Numbered from the stretch's first letter, positions 42,599-52,385 are shown. The stretch: DNA of 64,000 nt from Cohnella luojiensis (GCF_004564235.1 NZ_SOMN01000001.1:310001-374000), one strand, 5' to 3'. Notes: a model not told the origin generated them from the letters alone. Numbers and translations: made by a program.

Positions 42599-44485
42599 TT
42601 GTACGGTATAGGCTATCTCCAGAGATTGGGACGAGCGATGATGCTGCCGATGACGGTTCTTCCCGCCGCCGCCATATTTCTCATGCTCGCGCGGCTGCCG
42701 TGGGATTCGTTCGGATGGCCGCAAGTACCCGAATTGCTGAACGCCGCGGGGATGGCTATCTTTCATTTCGTTCCTTACGTGTTCGCCATAGGCATAGCTC
42801 TGGGAATGTCCAATCAGACCGCAACGGCCGGAATGGCCGCGCTTACCGGGATGTTTATTTTCCATATCGTCACCCATACCTACGATCCTAACGGCGTTCA
42901 GCCTTCCATGTTCGCGGGCGCCGTCATCGGCATTATTTCCGCATGGGCCCATGACCGGTTCAAATCGTTTCAGTTGCCGGAATTTTTGCAGTTTCTCGGG
43001 GGATCCCGGTTCGTTCCGCTGTTCATGAGCGTTGTCTCGCTCGCGTTCGCCTGGACCATGATCGGACTAGGCGAGGGCTTGAGGAGTTGGGCAGCCTCGG
43101 CTGGCACCCTTGTCTATTCCGCGGGCGGCTTTGGCATTTTCCTATACGGATTTTTGCATCGAATTCTCGTAGCTTTCGGGCTTCATCATCTGCTAAACCA
43201 TTTATTCTGGTTCCAGGTAGGGGAGTATGAGGGAGCGAACGGGGCTGTTTACTTCGGAGACCTTCCCCGATTTTTCGCAGGGGACCCTACGGCAGGCATT
43301 TTTATGGCAGGGCTATATCCGACGATGATGTTCGCGCTTCCGGCTATCGCATTCGCGATCATTCACGAAGCCCGCGAAGATCTGAAGCCGAAGACTAGGA
43401 AACAATTTCGGGCAGCCGCGCTGGGCTCCTTCCTGACGGGGATTACCGAGCCGGTTGAATTTGCTTTCTTGTTCGTTGCCCCATATTTATTCCTTGTCCA
43501 TGCACTAATCTCCGGTGGAATCATGTGGTTCGTTTACGAGCTCGATATTCACCATGGATTTACTTTCTCGGCCGGAGTTCTGGAATTCCTGGTCAATATG
43601 CCGCTAGCCCAGAGAGGCTGGCTTTTGCTTCCGATCGGCCTTGCCGTAGGAATCGTCTACTATGTCATGTTCCGTTGGAGCATCCGTCGCTTCCAGCTAG
43701 CAACGCCCGGACGCGAAGACGCTACGAGGTTAGACGATTGGGCGGGTGACATTCCTTATCGCGCGCCTTTGATCTTGCAGGCGCTTGGCGGCAAAGAAAA
43801 TATGATCAGGCTCGAGGCATGCATTACCCGCCTTCGGTTGACATTGGAGGACGATCGGAAAGTAGACGTCCAATCTCTGCGGCATCTTGGAGCGGCTGGA
43901 GTCATCAGGCTGGGCGGCGGGCATGTGCAGGTCGTGTTCGGTACCTTCTCCGAATTGATACGGGAAGAAATATACAAGCACATGCAAGCGGACATCCAAC
44001 AGGTTCAATTCCATTCTCCCGTCCAAGGCAGGATGATTCCCCTGGAGGAGGTCGATGATCCGATTTTTGCTCAGCGATTGGTTGGTAGAGGCGTCGCTTT
44101 CATACCCGACAAAGGGGAGCTGGTCGCTCCCGTGCAAGGTAAGATCATACATATACATCCTTCGCTGCACGCGATCGGATTGCTGACGAAAGACGGTTTG
44201 GAGGTCCTGCTCCATGTCGGCATCAACACCTCGCACTTAGAAGGCAAAGGCTTTACGAGCTTAGTCAAGATAGGCGACGAAGTGTCGCCCGGCCAGCCGC
44301 TTCTGAAATTCCATATTCCTACCTTGAAGCAGCATGCGAAGTCGTTAGCCACGCCGATGGTCATTACCAACAGCGATATCGTGAAATCTTGGCGATTCGC
44401 TCCGTATAAGGCCGTCAAGAAGGGGCAAGCCGCGGTCATGTCGGTCGTCGTGAACGATAGAGAGAACAAGGGGGCGGAGAAATGA
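42599..44485 (+). CDS. PTS IICBA transporter, N-acetylglucosamine/glucose type
   Basis: 628 residues in the order IIC (1-380), IIB (about 390-465), IIA (about 485-620). IIC has GITEPVEFAFLFVAPYLF. IIB LEACITRLRL carries the phospho-Cys408. IIA EVLLHVGINT carries the phospho-His539. FFAGDPTAGIFMAGLYPTMMFALPA is closer to NagE-type than to glucose PtsG, so N-acetylglucosamine is my first guess; the NagZ-type enzyme in this window would supply it. TTG start after AAAGGAGGGGG. Overlaps ptsI by 4 bases. Confidence 0.9.
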   Translation: MYGIGYLQRLGRAMMLPMTVLPAAAIFLMLARLPWDSFGWPQVPELLNAAGMAIFHFVPYVFAIGIALGMSNQTATAGMAALTGMFIFHIVTHTYDPNGVQPSMFAGAVIGIISAWAHDRFKSFQLPEFLQFLGGSRFVPLFMSVVSLAFAWTMIGLGEGLRSWAASAGTLVYSAGGFGIFLYGFLHRILVAFGLHHLLNHLFWFQVGEYEGANGAVYFGDLPRFFAGDPTAGIFMAGLYPTMMFALPAIAFAIIHEAREDLKPKTRKQFRAAALGSFLTGITEPVEFAFLFVAPYLFLVHALISGGIMWFVYELDIHHGFTFSAGVLEFLVNMPLAQRGWLLLPIGLAVGIVYYVMFRWSIRRFQLATPGREDATRLDDWAGDIPYRAPLILQALGGKENMIRLEACITRLRLTLEDDRKVDVQSLRHLGAAGVIRLGGGHVQVVFGTFSELIREEIYKHMQADIQQVQFHSPVQGRMIPLEEVDDPIFAQRLVGRGVAFIPDKGELVAPVQGKIIHIHPSLHAIGLLTKDGLEVLLHVGINTSHLEGKGFTSLVKIGDEVSPGQPLLKFHIPTLKQHAKSLATPMVITNSDIVKSWRFAPYKAVKKGQAAVMSVVVNDRENKGAEK

Positions 44486-46236
44486 TAAAAGCACTGGGGG
44501 CCTCGCAAGGCATTGCAATAGGCAAAGCGTTCGTACTTCCGCACTGGGAATGGGAACTGCCGGATCAGAAGATCGACGTGGCGGATTTGGCTAAGGAGTT
44601 CGATCGTCTCTACGAGGGAATTCGTCGCTCCAAAACGGAGATCAATCAGATGAAGACGGAGCTGGACGAAGCCGTCGGCTCCGAGGAAGCGAGCATATTC
44701 GACGCTCACTTGGCCATTCTGGAAGATCCGGTGTTCATGAACGAAATCCAAGGAATCATTCAAAGGCAATATAAGGTCGCCGAGGTAGCGGTCAAGGAAG
44801 CGATCGATCACTTCGTCACGATGTTCGACCTCTTGGACGACGAATACATGAAGGAACGCGCTCTTGACATTAAAGACGTAGGAAACCGGCTGCTTAAGCA
44901 TTTGCTCGGAGCGCCCGATATTGCGCTGCCGGAGGATACCCAGCCCTTTGTGCTGGTCGTTAGAGAGCTATCTCCTTCGCAGCTCGTTCATTTGAAGCCG
45001 GAGCTCGTGCTCGGAATAGTCACGATGGTCGGAAGTCCGACGTCGCACTCCGCCATTATGGCGAGGGCGTTCGGTATCCCGATGGTCATGGGCGTCGAAG
45101 GAAAGCTGGAACAGACGATCGGAACGGGGGATCTTCTGATTGTCGATGGCGGAACCGGAATGCTCCAAGTGGATCCGACTTCCGAGATGGTGTCCCGCTA
45201 CACGGAGATGCGGAAGCGTCAGATCGCGCTTCGAGAACAGTTGCTAACGATCGTAGAGGTGCCATCCGTCACGCAAGACGGCGTGTCGCTTACGCTGGCG
45301 GCCAATATCAGCTCATTGAAGGAGCTTGAAGCTGCGTTAAGCAACGGAGCGGAGGGCGTAGGTCTGTTCCGGACGGAATTTCTCTATATGGATAGGAACC
45401 GTTTTCCTTCCGAGGAGGAGCAATTCGAGGTATATAGGTCCGTTGCCCAGAAGCTGAACGGGGAATCCCTGATCATCCGAACTCTGGATATCGGCGGTGA
45501 TAAGCAACTGGATTATTACGAGTTGCCGGAAGAAGAGAACCCGTTCCTGGGGTTTCGGGCTATCCGATTCAGTCTAGAGCGCAAGGACCTGTTCAAGACG
45601 CAGCTGCGCGCCATTCTGCGCGCGTCCTATTACGGCGACGTTCAGATCATGTATCCCCTCATTACTTCCGTTGACGAGATCAGGGAAGCGAATGAAGTGT
45701 TAGCCGAGGCTAAGCGAGAATTAACGGAAGAAGGAATAGCGCACCGGTCCGACATCAAGGCGGGCATTATGGTCGAAGTGCCTGCAGCGGTCGCCATCGC
45801 CGATCTATTGGCGGAAGAAGTATCCTTCTTCAGCATCGGAACGAATGACCTGATCCAATTTACGTTGGCGGTTGATCGGATGAACGAGCAAATCAGCCAT
45901 ATGTATGAGCCGTATCACCCTGCAATCCTGCGAATGATCCGCACCGTTACGAACGCGGCTAAAGCGCAAGGAATTCCGGTGAGTATTTGCGGGGAAATCG
46001 CCGGCGACGTGAATGCGCTCCCGATCTGGCTCGGGCTTGGCATCGAGGAGCTAAGCTTGTCGGCGCAAGCGATATTGCCCGTGAAGGAGAGCATGCTGAG
46101 AACAAGAGCATCGGATAGCCGCAAGCTGCTTGAGGAAATGTTCCGTTGCAAGACTGCAGGCGAAGTAAGGGCGCTTGCTAACCAGTTCCACGCGGAGGCC
46201 GCGCTGGCGCCGGGAAACGTTCAGCGCTTGATGTAA
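44482..46236 (+). CDS. ptsI: PTS enzyme I
   Basis: Phosphorylates HPr with PEP. 584 residues. GSPTSHSAIMARAFGIP carries His189, same position as in other EI proteins; EGVGLFRTEFLYMD and SICGEIAGD in the PEP-binding barrel; SIGTNDLIQFTLAVDR. ptsH is not adjacent, whereas ptsH-ptsI is the usual order; the HPr gene must be elsewhere. ATGA overlap with the transporter. Confidence 0.96.
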   Translation: MIKALGASQGIAIGKAFVLPHWEWELPDQKIDVADLAKEFDRLYEGIRRSKTEINQMKTELDEAVGSEEASIFDAHLAILEDPVFMNEIQGIIQRQYKVAEVAVKEAIDHFVTMFDLLDDEYMKERALDIKDVGNRLLKHLLGAPDIALPEDTQPFVLVVRELSPSQLVHLKPELVLGIVTMVGSPTSHSAIMARAFGIPMVMGVEGKLEQTIGTGDLLIVDGGTGMLQVDPTSEMVSRYTEMRKRQIALREQLLTIVEVPSVTQDGVSLTLAANISSLKELEAALSNGAEGVGLFRTEFLYMDRNRFPSEEEQFEVYRSVAQKLNGESLIIRTLDIGGDKQLDYYELPEEENPFLGFRAIRFSLERKDLFKTQLRAILRASYYGDVQIMYPLITSVDEIREANEVLAEAKRELTEEGIAHRSDIKAGIMVEVPAAVAIADLLAEEVSFFSIGTNDLIQFTLAVDRMNEQISHMYEPYHPAILRMIRTVTNAAKAQGIPVSICGEIAGDVNALPIWLGLGIEELSLSAQAILPVKESMLRTRASDSRKLLEEMFRCKTAGEVRALANQFHAEAALAPGNVQRLM

Positions 46237-46257
46237 CGGTTGACGTATAAGCAAAGT

Positions 46258-46304
46258 GCCTCCATGCCGTTCGTCCGGGAATCCCGGACGGACGGCATGG
46301 AGGC
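46258..46304. terminator. Long hairpin, no T run, between convergent genes
   Basis: GCCTCCATGCCGT and CGTCCGGG pair with their complements over about 23 bases with one G-T. The flanks show no T run. Confidence 0.5.
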
Positions 46305-46328
46305 GCGATTCAATGATATGATTTATGC

Positions 46329-46850
46329 TTAACGGCCGAACAACAAATCGCAGAATGCCTTCGCGTAAGGCGGGAGATCGGGCGGTCTACGCGCGGAAAC
46401 GATGTTCCCGTCGATTACGACCGCTTCGTCGATCCATGTAGACCCGGCGTTCTCCATGTCATCCCGAATTCCCGGAGTTGAGGTGACGGTTCTGCCCTCG
46501 AGTATTTTGGCCGAGATGAGAACCCAACCCGCGTGGCAGATTTGTCCGATCGGCTTGCCCGCGTCGTTCATGCGGCGAACGAAGTCCAGCACTCGGACAT
46601 CCCTGCGGATTTTGTCCGGCGCCCAGCCTCCCGGCACGAGTAATCCATCGAACTTATCCGCGTCCAGTTCGTCGTATGAAATATCCGCGACGGCAGGCAC
46701 GCCGTACTTGCCGATGTGTTTCCGTCCTTGTTCGGGGCCGGCGTAGAGAACCTCCGCGCCTTCTTCCCGAAGACGGTAAACCGGGTACCAAAGCTCCAAA
46801 TCCTCAAACTCGTCGTCCAGCAAGCATACGACTCTTTTGAAAGCTGTCAT
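46329..46850 (-). CDS. DJ-1/PfpI family protein
   Basis: 173 residues. LLDDEFEDLELWYPVYRLREEG, GLLVPGGWAPDKIRRD and QICHAGWVLISA with nucleophile Cys and following His. Likely a glyoxalase- or deglycase-type stress protein. Start at 46850 after GGAGG; a longer frame (to 47036) is antisense to the VanZ gene. Confidence 0.9.
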   Translation of the reverse strand: MTAFKRVVCLLDDEFEDLELWYPVYRLREEGAEVLYAGPEQGRKHIGKYGVPAVADISYDELDADKFDGLLVPGGWAPDKIRRDVRVLDFVRRMNDAGKPIGQICHAGWVLISAKILEGRTVTSTPGIRDDMENAGSTWIDEAVVIDGNIVSARRPPDLPPYAKAFCDLLFGR

Positions 46851-46955
46851 TTTACGAAGTCCTCCAATCCAATGCTTAGTATGACTCAGAACTCTATTGT
46901 ACCAAACCATGAGATTTCCTTCACGTTGGAAGGAATAGAGAGAGGGGGGGTTCCA

Positions 46956-47369
46956 TTGTCGCAAAGATGGAGGTATGTACCCGCATTGCTTTGCATGGCA
47001 GCCATCTTCATCTCCTCCTCGCGCAGCGGAGACCAATTGGACAGCGTGCTGCCTTGGGTGCAGAAGTGGTTGCCCGGGTTAACGGATTTCAATCCGATGC
47101 ATTACGTGGCTTACTTCATTCTGGGCCTAACAGTCGCGTACGCGTTAGGAAAACGGGCCGCTGCATGGAGCGGAGTCTTGATTAACGTCTTGGTCTGTTT
47201 GCTTTACGGACTGACGGACGAATGGCATCAGGCTTACGTTCCGATGAGGTCGCCAGATCCGCGGGACTTGCTGCACGATGGGATGGGCGCTGTTGCCGCG
47301 GGATTGCTCGTCATGCTCCTTTATACCCTATTTAATAGACGCAGTTCCAGATATTACACCGGCAAATAA
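46956..47369 (+). CDS. VanZ-like membrane protein
   Basis: 137 residues, four helices. RWRYVPALLCMAAIFISSS, NPMHYVAYFILGLTVAYAL and YGLTDEWHQAYVPMRSPDPRD, the VanZ core. Named for teicoplanin resistance but mostly of unknown role. TTG start at 46956 after GAGAGGGGGG. Confidence 0.85.
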   Translation: MSQRWRYVPALLCMAAIFISSSRSGDQLDSVLPWVQKWLPGLTDFNPMHYVAYFILGLTVAYALGKRAAAWSGVLINVLVCLLYGLTDEWHQAYVPMRSPDPRDLLHDGMGAVAAGLLVMLLYTLFNRRSSRYYTGK

Positions 47370-47437
47370 GCAGGATTAATAAGGCTTCGGAACGAATATA
47401 TTTCGGGTAAGCTCTTTTTCATAAGGAGAGATTCCCG

Positions 47438-47848
47438 TTGCTTAAATCCTGTTCTTGCGGAGGAGAGATGAATCTCATGCTCCGCACCGTCATTTTTGCC
47501 AAAAAAGTCAATATTAGCAATGTCCCGGTGTTCAATTGTTCCCAATGCGGACGCAATGACGTGTTTCCTGGCGTGAAGGAAGATGTCGGACGCTTGGTCG
47601 GCGAATTGGGTACCCGCCCGGTACCGCACAACATACCCTTCGATCAAGTACATGAATGGGCTGGAGTCCTTTCTCAGGCCTTGCACGTATCGGATTCGCT
47701 GCAAGCTACAGTAATCGCCAAAGCCGCCGAGGATCGAATCAATCAATTGCTGGATCTCTGGTTGATCGCCTCTTCCCTGGACGATGAGGGGTGGAAGGCC
47801 GAGCTGCAAAGCCGGCTATCCCAGCTTAGCGCCCAATACATATTATAG
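47438..47848 (+). CDS. Zinc-ribbon protein, YgiT-like
   Basis: 136 residues. CSCGGEM ... VFNCSQCGRNDVFP gives a CxC plus CxxC zinc site; the rest is helical. YgiT-type ribbons occur in MqsA antitoxins, but there is no HTH or toxin partner. TTG start after AAGGAGAG. Confidence 0.75.
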   Translation: MLKSCSCGGEMNLMLRTVIFAKKVNISNVPVFNCSQCGRNDVFPGVKEDVGRLVGELGTRPVPHNIPFDQVHEWAGVLSQALHVSDSLQATVIAKAAEDRINQLLDLWLIASSLDDEGWKAELQSRLSQLSAQYIL

Positions 47849-47849
47849 C

Positions 47850-47893
47850 GAAAGGGACGGGGGGGGGGGGGGGAGATTTCCCCCCGTTTCTTT
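47850..47893 (+). terminator. Hairpin containing a 15-G run
   Basis: GAAAGGGAC then 15 G (47859-47873), short loop, six C and GTTTC. The stem can slip along the G run. Confidence 0.55.
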
Positions 47894-47951
47894 GCGATGG
47901 AAACCATTTTCTGCTACGATTAGCACATGGAAACTGAAGGAGGCTATCAAT

Positions 47952-48311
47952 ATGGCAAACATTCAACAGCTTACAACGATAGAGCAGTGGGATCAAGCAA
48001 TGAAAAGCAGCTCAGAGAAACCCTTGCTCCTATTTAAGCATAGCACTAGCTGCTCGGTTAGCGCGGGAGCGCATGAAGAGCTGATGCATTTCATTGAGGA
48101 TGACAAAGCTAACCCGGTCGATTATGCAATCGTGCACGTCATCGAGGCTCGTCCGGTCAGCAATGCGATCGCCGAGCAATTAGGGGTAAAACATGCTTCT
48201 CCGCAAGCGATTTTGGTGAAGGACGGACAATCCGTTTGGGACACTTCCCATTGGCACATTACGTACTCCTTTTTGTCGGAAAAGCTTGCACCTTCTGCGA
48301 ACAACTCCTAA
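47952..48311 (+). CDS. ytxJ: Bacillithiol-system redox protein YtxJ
   Basis: 119 residues, thioredoxin-like fold. LLLFKHSTSCSVSAGAHEEL holds Cys34 of the monothiol motif (TCPIS in Bacillus, SCSVS here); HASPQAILVKDGQSVWDTSH is the cis-Pro region. It probably removes bacillithiol from proteins. AAGGAGG before ATG. Confidence 0.88.
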   Translation: MANIQQLTTIEQWDQAMKSSSEKPLLLFKHSTSCSVSAGAHEELMHFIEDDKANPVDYAIVHVIEARPVSNAIAEQLGVKHASPQAILVKDGQSVWDTSHWHITYSFLSEKLAPSANNS

Positions 48312-48441
48312 TCTCGACTTCATGCGTTGAATATCCCTCATGTCAGATTGCTAAACATGCGGTTTTGTCGTATGATTACCTTAATAATCCATGACTGGAC
48401 AAGACTTTGAACTCCAGTCACGAACATTGGAGCGAATCATT

Positions 48442-49455
48442 GTGACGGTAACCATTTACGACGTGGCACGCGAAGCCGGAGTATCGATGGCAACTGTATC
48501 TCGCGTAGTCAATAACAATCCGAATGTCAAACCACAGACTCGCAAGAAGGTATATGAAGCTATCGAGCGTCTCGGCTATCGGCCGAACGCGGTGGCACGC
48601 GGTCTGGCCAGCAAGAAAACGACAACGGTCGGCGTTGTCATCCCCGATATCGCGAATGCCATATTCGCCGAGGTAGCTCGGGGGATCGAAGATATTGCAA
48701 ATATGTATCATTACAATATTATTCTTTGTAATGCCGACAAACGCAAAGATAAAGAAATCCGAGTTATTAACACCCTTCTTGAGAAGCAAGTCGATGGCTT
48801 GTTATTCATGGGGGGCGCCGTGACGGACGAGCATATCCAAGCGTTCAAAACTTCCAACGTGCCGATCGTGCTTTGCGCGACGACCGACGAGAAGGGCAAT
48901 ATTCCTTCCGTGGATATCGATCATGAGGGAGCGGCATTCGATGCGGTTAACCGGCTGATCGCGGAAGGCCATCAGGCAATCGCGATGATTAGCGGAACGC
49001 TTCAGGATCCCGCGAATGGCTATGCCCGTTACCAAGGCTATAAGCGTGCGCTCTCTCAAGCCGGTTTGCCTTACCGGGAGGAGTTCGTTCGAGTCGGTAA
49101 TTATAAATACGAGTCGGGCATCGACGCCATGCAGTACTTCCTTGATCTCCCCGAACGTCCGACCGCGGTATTCTCGGCAACGGACGAGATGGCGATCGGT
49201 GCGATACACTGCATTCAGGATGCCGGCTTAAACGTCCCTGAAGACGTCTCCGTCATCAGCGTGGACAACAGTCGAATTTCTTCGATGGTTCGTCCGCTTC
49301 TTACGACGGTCGCTCAGCCGATGTACGATATTGGCGCCGTCTCTATGAGACTGCTTACGAAGCTGATGAAGAAGGAAAACGTGGAGACCGCCAAGGTCAC
49401 CCTGCCGCACGAGTTAATCGTACGACGTTCGGTTACCGGACCTAAGGGTAACTAA
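48442..49455 (+). CDS. ccpA: Catabolite control protein A
   Basis: LacI-family global regulator that binds cre sites together with HPr-Ser46-P. 337 residues. [23 protein letters not shown] then [14 protein letters not shown] and the hinge helix [20 protein letters not shown], nearly identical to Bacillus Ccp[11 protein letters not shown] end. GTG at 48442 after TTGGAGCG; the longer frame adds a non-homologous head. Likely acts on acsA in this window. Confidence 0.95.
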   Translation: MTVTIYDVAREAGVSMATVSRVVNNNPNVKPQTRKKVYEAIERLGYRPNAVARGLASKKTTTVGVVIPDIANAIFAEVARGIEDIANMYHYNIILCNADKRKDKEIRVINTLLEKQVDGLLFMGGAVTDEHIQAFKTSNVPIVLCATTDEKGNIPSVDIDHEGAAFDAVNRLIAEGHQAIAMISGTLQDPANGYARYQGYKRALSQAGLPYREEFVRVGNYKYESGIDAMQYFLDLPERPTAVFSATDEMAIGAIHCIQDAGLNVPEDVSVISVDNSRISSMVRPLLTTVAQPMYDIGAVSMRLLTKLMKKENVETAKVTLPHELIVRRSVTGPKGN

Positions 49456-49474
49456 ATCGATGTGAATAGTACAA

Positions 49475-49514
49475 GCCCTGCCTCGGCGTTATGCGACCGA
49501 CGCGGGGCCTCTTT
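49475..49514 (+). terminator. Terminator of ccpA
   Basis: GCCCTGC and TCGG pair with CCGA and GCGGGGC, then CTCTTT. Confidence 0.75.
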
Positions 49515-49543
49515 ATGAGCAAGAGACGGAAAGGAAGATCGGA

Positions 49544-50245
49544 ATGACATATGGAACAATAGGGATCATTGGCGCTATGCAGGAGGAGATCGAGCTGTTG
49601 CTAGCTCAGCTGGATGATCGGTTTACGGAGCAGCACGCGGGCATCGTCTATCATCGCGGTACCTTTCAAGGACGAAAAGTCGTGCTGACGCGTTCGGGAG
49701 TAGGCAAGGTGAATTCTGCGGTTTGCACGCAGATTTTAATCGATCGTTACGGTGCTGACGCCATCATCTTCACCGGAGTAGCGGGAGCGGTCGACCCGCG
49801 GCTGAATATCGGGGACATCGTCATTTCCACGAGTAGTTTGCAGCATGACGTAGACGTTACGGCGCTAGGTTTCCCGCGTGGAACTATTCCTTATCAGGAA
49901 GTGTCGGAGTATGCTGCAGATCCGAGCTTAATTGCGCTAGCCGAAGAAGCCGGCAAGAAGGTTTATCCGGAGCGTTGCTTCACCGGCAAGGTATTGTCTG
50001 GAGATCAATTCATCGCGGATCGTACGGTAGTTAAGGGGTTATACGAGGAGCTTGGAGGCGCCTGCACGGAAATGGAAGGAGCTTCTGTTGCCCAAGCATG
50101 TTTCATGAACGGGGTTCCGCACGTCATTATCCGCTCCATGTCGGACAAAGCGGACGGTTCGGCTCACGTGAACTTCGCGGAATTTACAATCGAAGCCGCT
50201 AATCGGTCTTTTGCGATCGTGAAGGAAATGATTAGCCAAGTTTGA
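49544..50245 (+). CDS. mtnN: MTA/SAH nucleosidase
   Basis: Cleaves 5'-methylthioadenosine and S-adenosylhomocysteine. 233 residues. GIIGAMQEEIELLL with catalytic Glu12-type residue, FTGVAGAVDPRLNIGDIVIST, EMEGASVAQAC, and IRSMSDKADGSAHVNF with catalytic Asp. GGAAGGAAG before ATG. Confidence 0.95.
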   Translation: MTYGTIGIIGAMQEEIELLLAQLDDRFTEQHAGIVYHRGTFQGRKVVLTRSGVGKVNSAVCTQILIDRYGADAIIFTGVAGAVDPRLNIGDIVISTSSLQHDVDVTALGFPRGTIPYQEVSEYAADPSLIALAEEAGKKVYPERCFTGKVLSGDQFIADRTVVKGLYEELGGACTEMEGASVAQACFMNGVPHVIIRSMSDKADGSAHVNFAEFTIEAANRSFAIVKEMISQV

Positions 50246-50254
50246 AGTTAGAAG

Positions 50255-50291
50255 AAAAAGCCGTCAGCGATCGACCGGCTGACGGCTTTTT
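50255..50291. terminator. Bidirectional terminator, mtnN/acuC
   Basis: AAAAAGCCGTCAG / CTGACGGCTTTTT; overlaps the acuC stop codon. Confidence 0.85.
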
Positions 50292-51504
50292 ATCCGACAT
50301 GCTGGAGCGAGAGCTCCAGCATCGTTTGGTTCTTGGCGGTTATTTCGGCTCTCCTGGGCATCGGCGTCCAGGAAGCTACGTCGTCCAGCCATGTTGTCGG
50401 GAGAGGATCGTCGGATTTGCGGCTTGCGGTTATGGTCGGCCATTGTTCGGGCAGATGACCGCCGTTAGGTTCGGAATCGATTCGAGCGAGGAGCGGATGG
50501 TCGTTCATTTCCAGCCACAGCAGGCTCCAGGCTCTGGGTACGACTCTCCAATGATCGTATCCGCCTCCGCCTAGCGCCATCCATTTGCCTTGAGTGTAAC
50601 GCTCTGCAAGCTGATGGATGATCCTAGGCATTTCGCGATAGATCTTCATGCTGCAATGAATATGAGCCAGCGGATCGAAAGCATGGGCATCGCAGCCGTG
50701 TTGGCTAACGATGATATCCGGACGAAAGACGCGTGCCGCATGCTCGACGGCCTGCCGGAAACAATCGAGCCAAGACTCGTCTTCCGTATAAGGCTCCATT
50801 GATACGTTAAGGCATGCGCCGTAACCGGTCGAATCTCCTCGTTCGTGCGGAAATCCGCTGCCCGGAAACAGAAATTTGCCGGTCTCGTGAATCGACAGCG
50901 TGAACACGTCAGGATCCGTATAATAAAACCACTGAACGCCGTCCCCGTGATGAACGTCCGTATCAATATATAACACGCGTGCATGATACTTCTCGCGAAT
51001 GTAAGATATTGCCGCAGCAGCGTCATTATACACGCAGAAGCCGGAGGCGCGATCGGGAAAAGCGTGATGCAGTCCGCCAGCCAGATGAAGCGCATGCTCC
51101 GCGCGACCCGACATGACCTCTTCCGCCGCTGCTAAGGAACCGGCTGTTACCGCTACGGACGCTTCGTGCATGCCTGCGAAGTAAGGGGTATCTCCACTGC
51201 CTTCAAGGCCGCACTGCGCGGCTTGCTTAATCGCATCCAAGCTTGGATTGCCGGTGCTTAACGCGGCGACGTTAGCCACATAATCGGATCGATGGATATC
51301 GCGTATCACCTGTTCCGCATGTTCAAGGGAGAATGGACGTACCATTTGGAGTCCATCCAACGCGCCGCATTCGCGCAGAAGGTTTTCCGTCAGTTCCAGT
51401 CGAACGGGGTGGAACGGATGATCGTCTGAAAAACGGTAACGCCCGGATGCGGAATTGTTGATCCATTTCGTTCTGGATGCCAGTGGAGGTCGCCTGCCTT
51501 TCAT
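50290..51504 (-). CDS. acuC: AcuC, histone-deacetylase-family protein deacetylase
   Basis: Removes acetyl groups from acetyl-CoA synthetase and so activates it. 404 residues. HLAGGLHHAFPDRASGFCVYND, IDTDVHHGDGVQWFYY with zinc ligands, SQHGCDAHAFDP and GGGGYDHWRV. ATG follows directly after the acuA stop. acuB, which lies between them in Bacillus, is absent. Confidence 0.94.
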   Translation of the reverse strand: MKGRRPPLASRTKWINNSASGRYRFSDDHPFHPVRLELTENLLRECGALDGLQMVRPFSLEHAEQVIRDIHRSDYVANVAALSTGNPSLDAIKQAAQCGLEGSGDTPYFAGMHEASVAVTAGSLAAAEEVMSGRAEHALHLAGGLHHAFPDRASGFCVYNDAAAAISYIREKYHARVLYIDTDVHHGDGVQWFYYTDPDVFTLSIHETGKFLFPGSGFPHERGDSTGYGACLNVSMEPYTEDESWLDCFRQAVEHAARVFRPDIIVSQHGCDAHAFDPLAHIHCSMKIYREMPRIIHQLAERYTQGKWMALGGGGYDHWRVVPRAWSLLWLEMNDHPLLARIDSEPNGGHLPEQWPTITASRKSDDPLPTTWLDDVASWTPMPRRAEITAKNQTMLELSLQHVG

Positions 51505-52137
51505 CTAGTACATGAAACGTTGCCTGAATCGCACGCGATCGAATTGTTCCACGGAGTTTATAGGAACGTCTTTGCCGATCCTCACCATAAGGCAATTGGC
51601 GGGATGCGCGCAAATTTCCGGATCGTCCGTCGCAAACCAAACCATGCCGACCGACTTCATCAATTTTTCCATCATCTCGCGGTATTCCCATACGGTTAGG
51701 CCGCTGGATTCCAAATCCCAGTGCCAATAATATTCGGTCGTGAACACGATCATATTGTCCAATTGGCCGTTCTCGAACGCCGTGGTAATCAGAGCCTTGC
51801 CGACGCCTAAGTTACGGCAATCATCCGCTACCTCGATCGCTCCTAGCTCGACCAAGTCCTTCATGCCGCCCTCTGACCACCGCTCCATCTCATCCGGATA
51901 GTGGAAGGTTACATAGCCGACGACGATGTCTTCTTCGCGGGCGATAATAATTCTTCCCTCGGGCAGCTCGGCAATTTCTATGAGAGCGAGATGCTGCTCT
52001 TTAGGCCTGCGAAAGGCATCTAATTTCGGGTGGAGCGAAAGGCCTCTTAATGTTTCGGGAGAAACGGGACCCTCGACGATTAACGACCGGCCATTTCGAT
52101 GAATGGGATACTGAACATAAGATTTGATATGATCCAT
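51505..52137 (-). CDS. acuA: AcuA, GNAT acetyltransferase of AcsA
   Basis: Acetylates the catalytic Lys of acetyl-CoA synthetase, switching it off. 210 residues, as in Bacillus. IEIAELPEGRIIIAREEDI, VGYVTFHYPD, IEVADDCRNLGVGKALIT with the acetyl-CoA-binding Q/RxxGxG/A-like loop. Divergent from acsA; GAAAGGGG before ATG. Confidence 0.93.
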   Translation of the reverse strand: MDHIKSYVQYPIHRNGRSLIVEGPVSPETLRGLSLHPKLDAFRRPKEQHLALIEIAELPEGRIIIAREEDIVVGYVTFHYPDEMERWSEGGMKDLVELGAIEVADDCRNLGVGKALITTAFENGQLDNMIVFTTEYYWHWDLESSGLTVWEYREMMEKLMKSVGMVWFATDDPEICAHPANCLMVRIGKDVPINSVEQFDRVRFRQRFMY

Positions 52138-52291
52138 GCCGTTCCCCTTTCATCCGTTCTATAACTTTGATGTCCTATTATAGCACCTAAGGGAGCCGGG
52201 GAGGAACCGTCTACTGGATCATGCAGGTAAAATTGTCCCTTAAATGGCGGAAAATGTCCTTTATCCTGTGCCTAGTCCGCGTGCGCTATGA

Positions 52292-52297
52292 TATAAT
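52292..52297 (+). promoter_or_regulatory. -10 box of the acsA promoter
   Basis: TATAAT in CTATGATATAATGGC; -35 is poor. Confidence 0.5.
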
Positions 52298-52331
52298 GGC
52301 AATGGCAGAGGAGATTATTTTAACCAGGAAT

Positions 52332-52345
52332 TGAAAGCGCATTCT
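52332..52345 (+). promoter_or_regulatory. cre-like CcpA site at acsA
   Basis: TGAAAGCGCATTCT fits TGWAANCGNTNWCA in 12 of 14 positions. It lies 35 bases after the -10, where bound CcpA would block elongation. Confidence 0.55.
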
Positions 52346-52385
52346 TCTCGGATGCCCGCATTTCTTCATGGGAAGGTGATGTATC

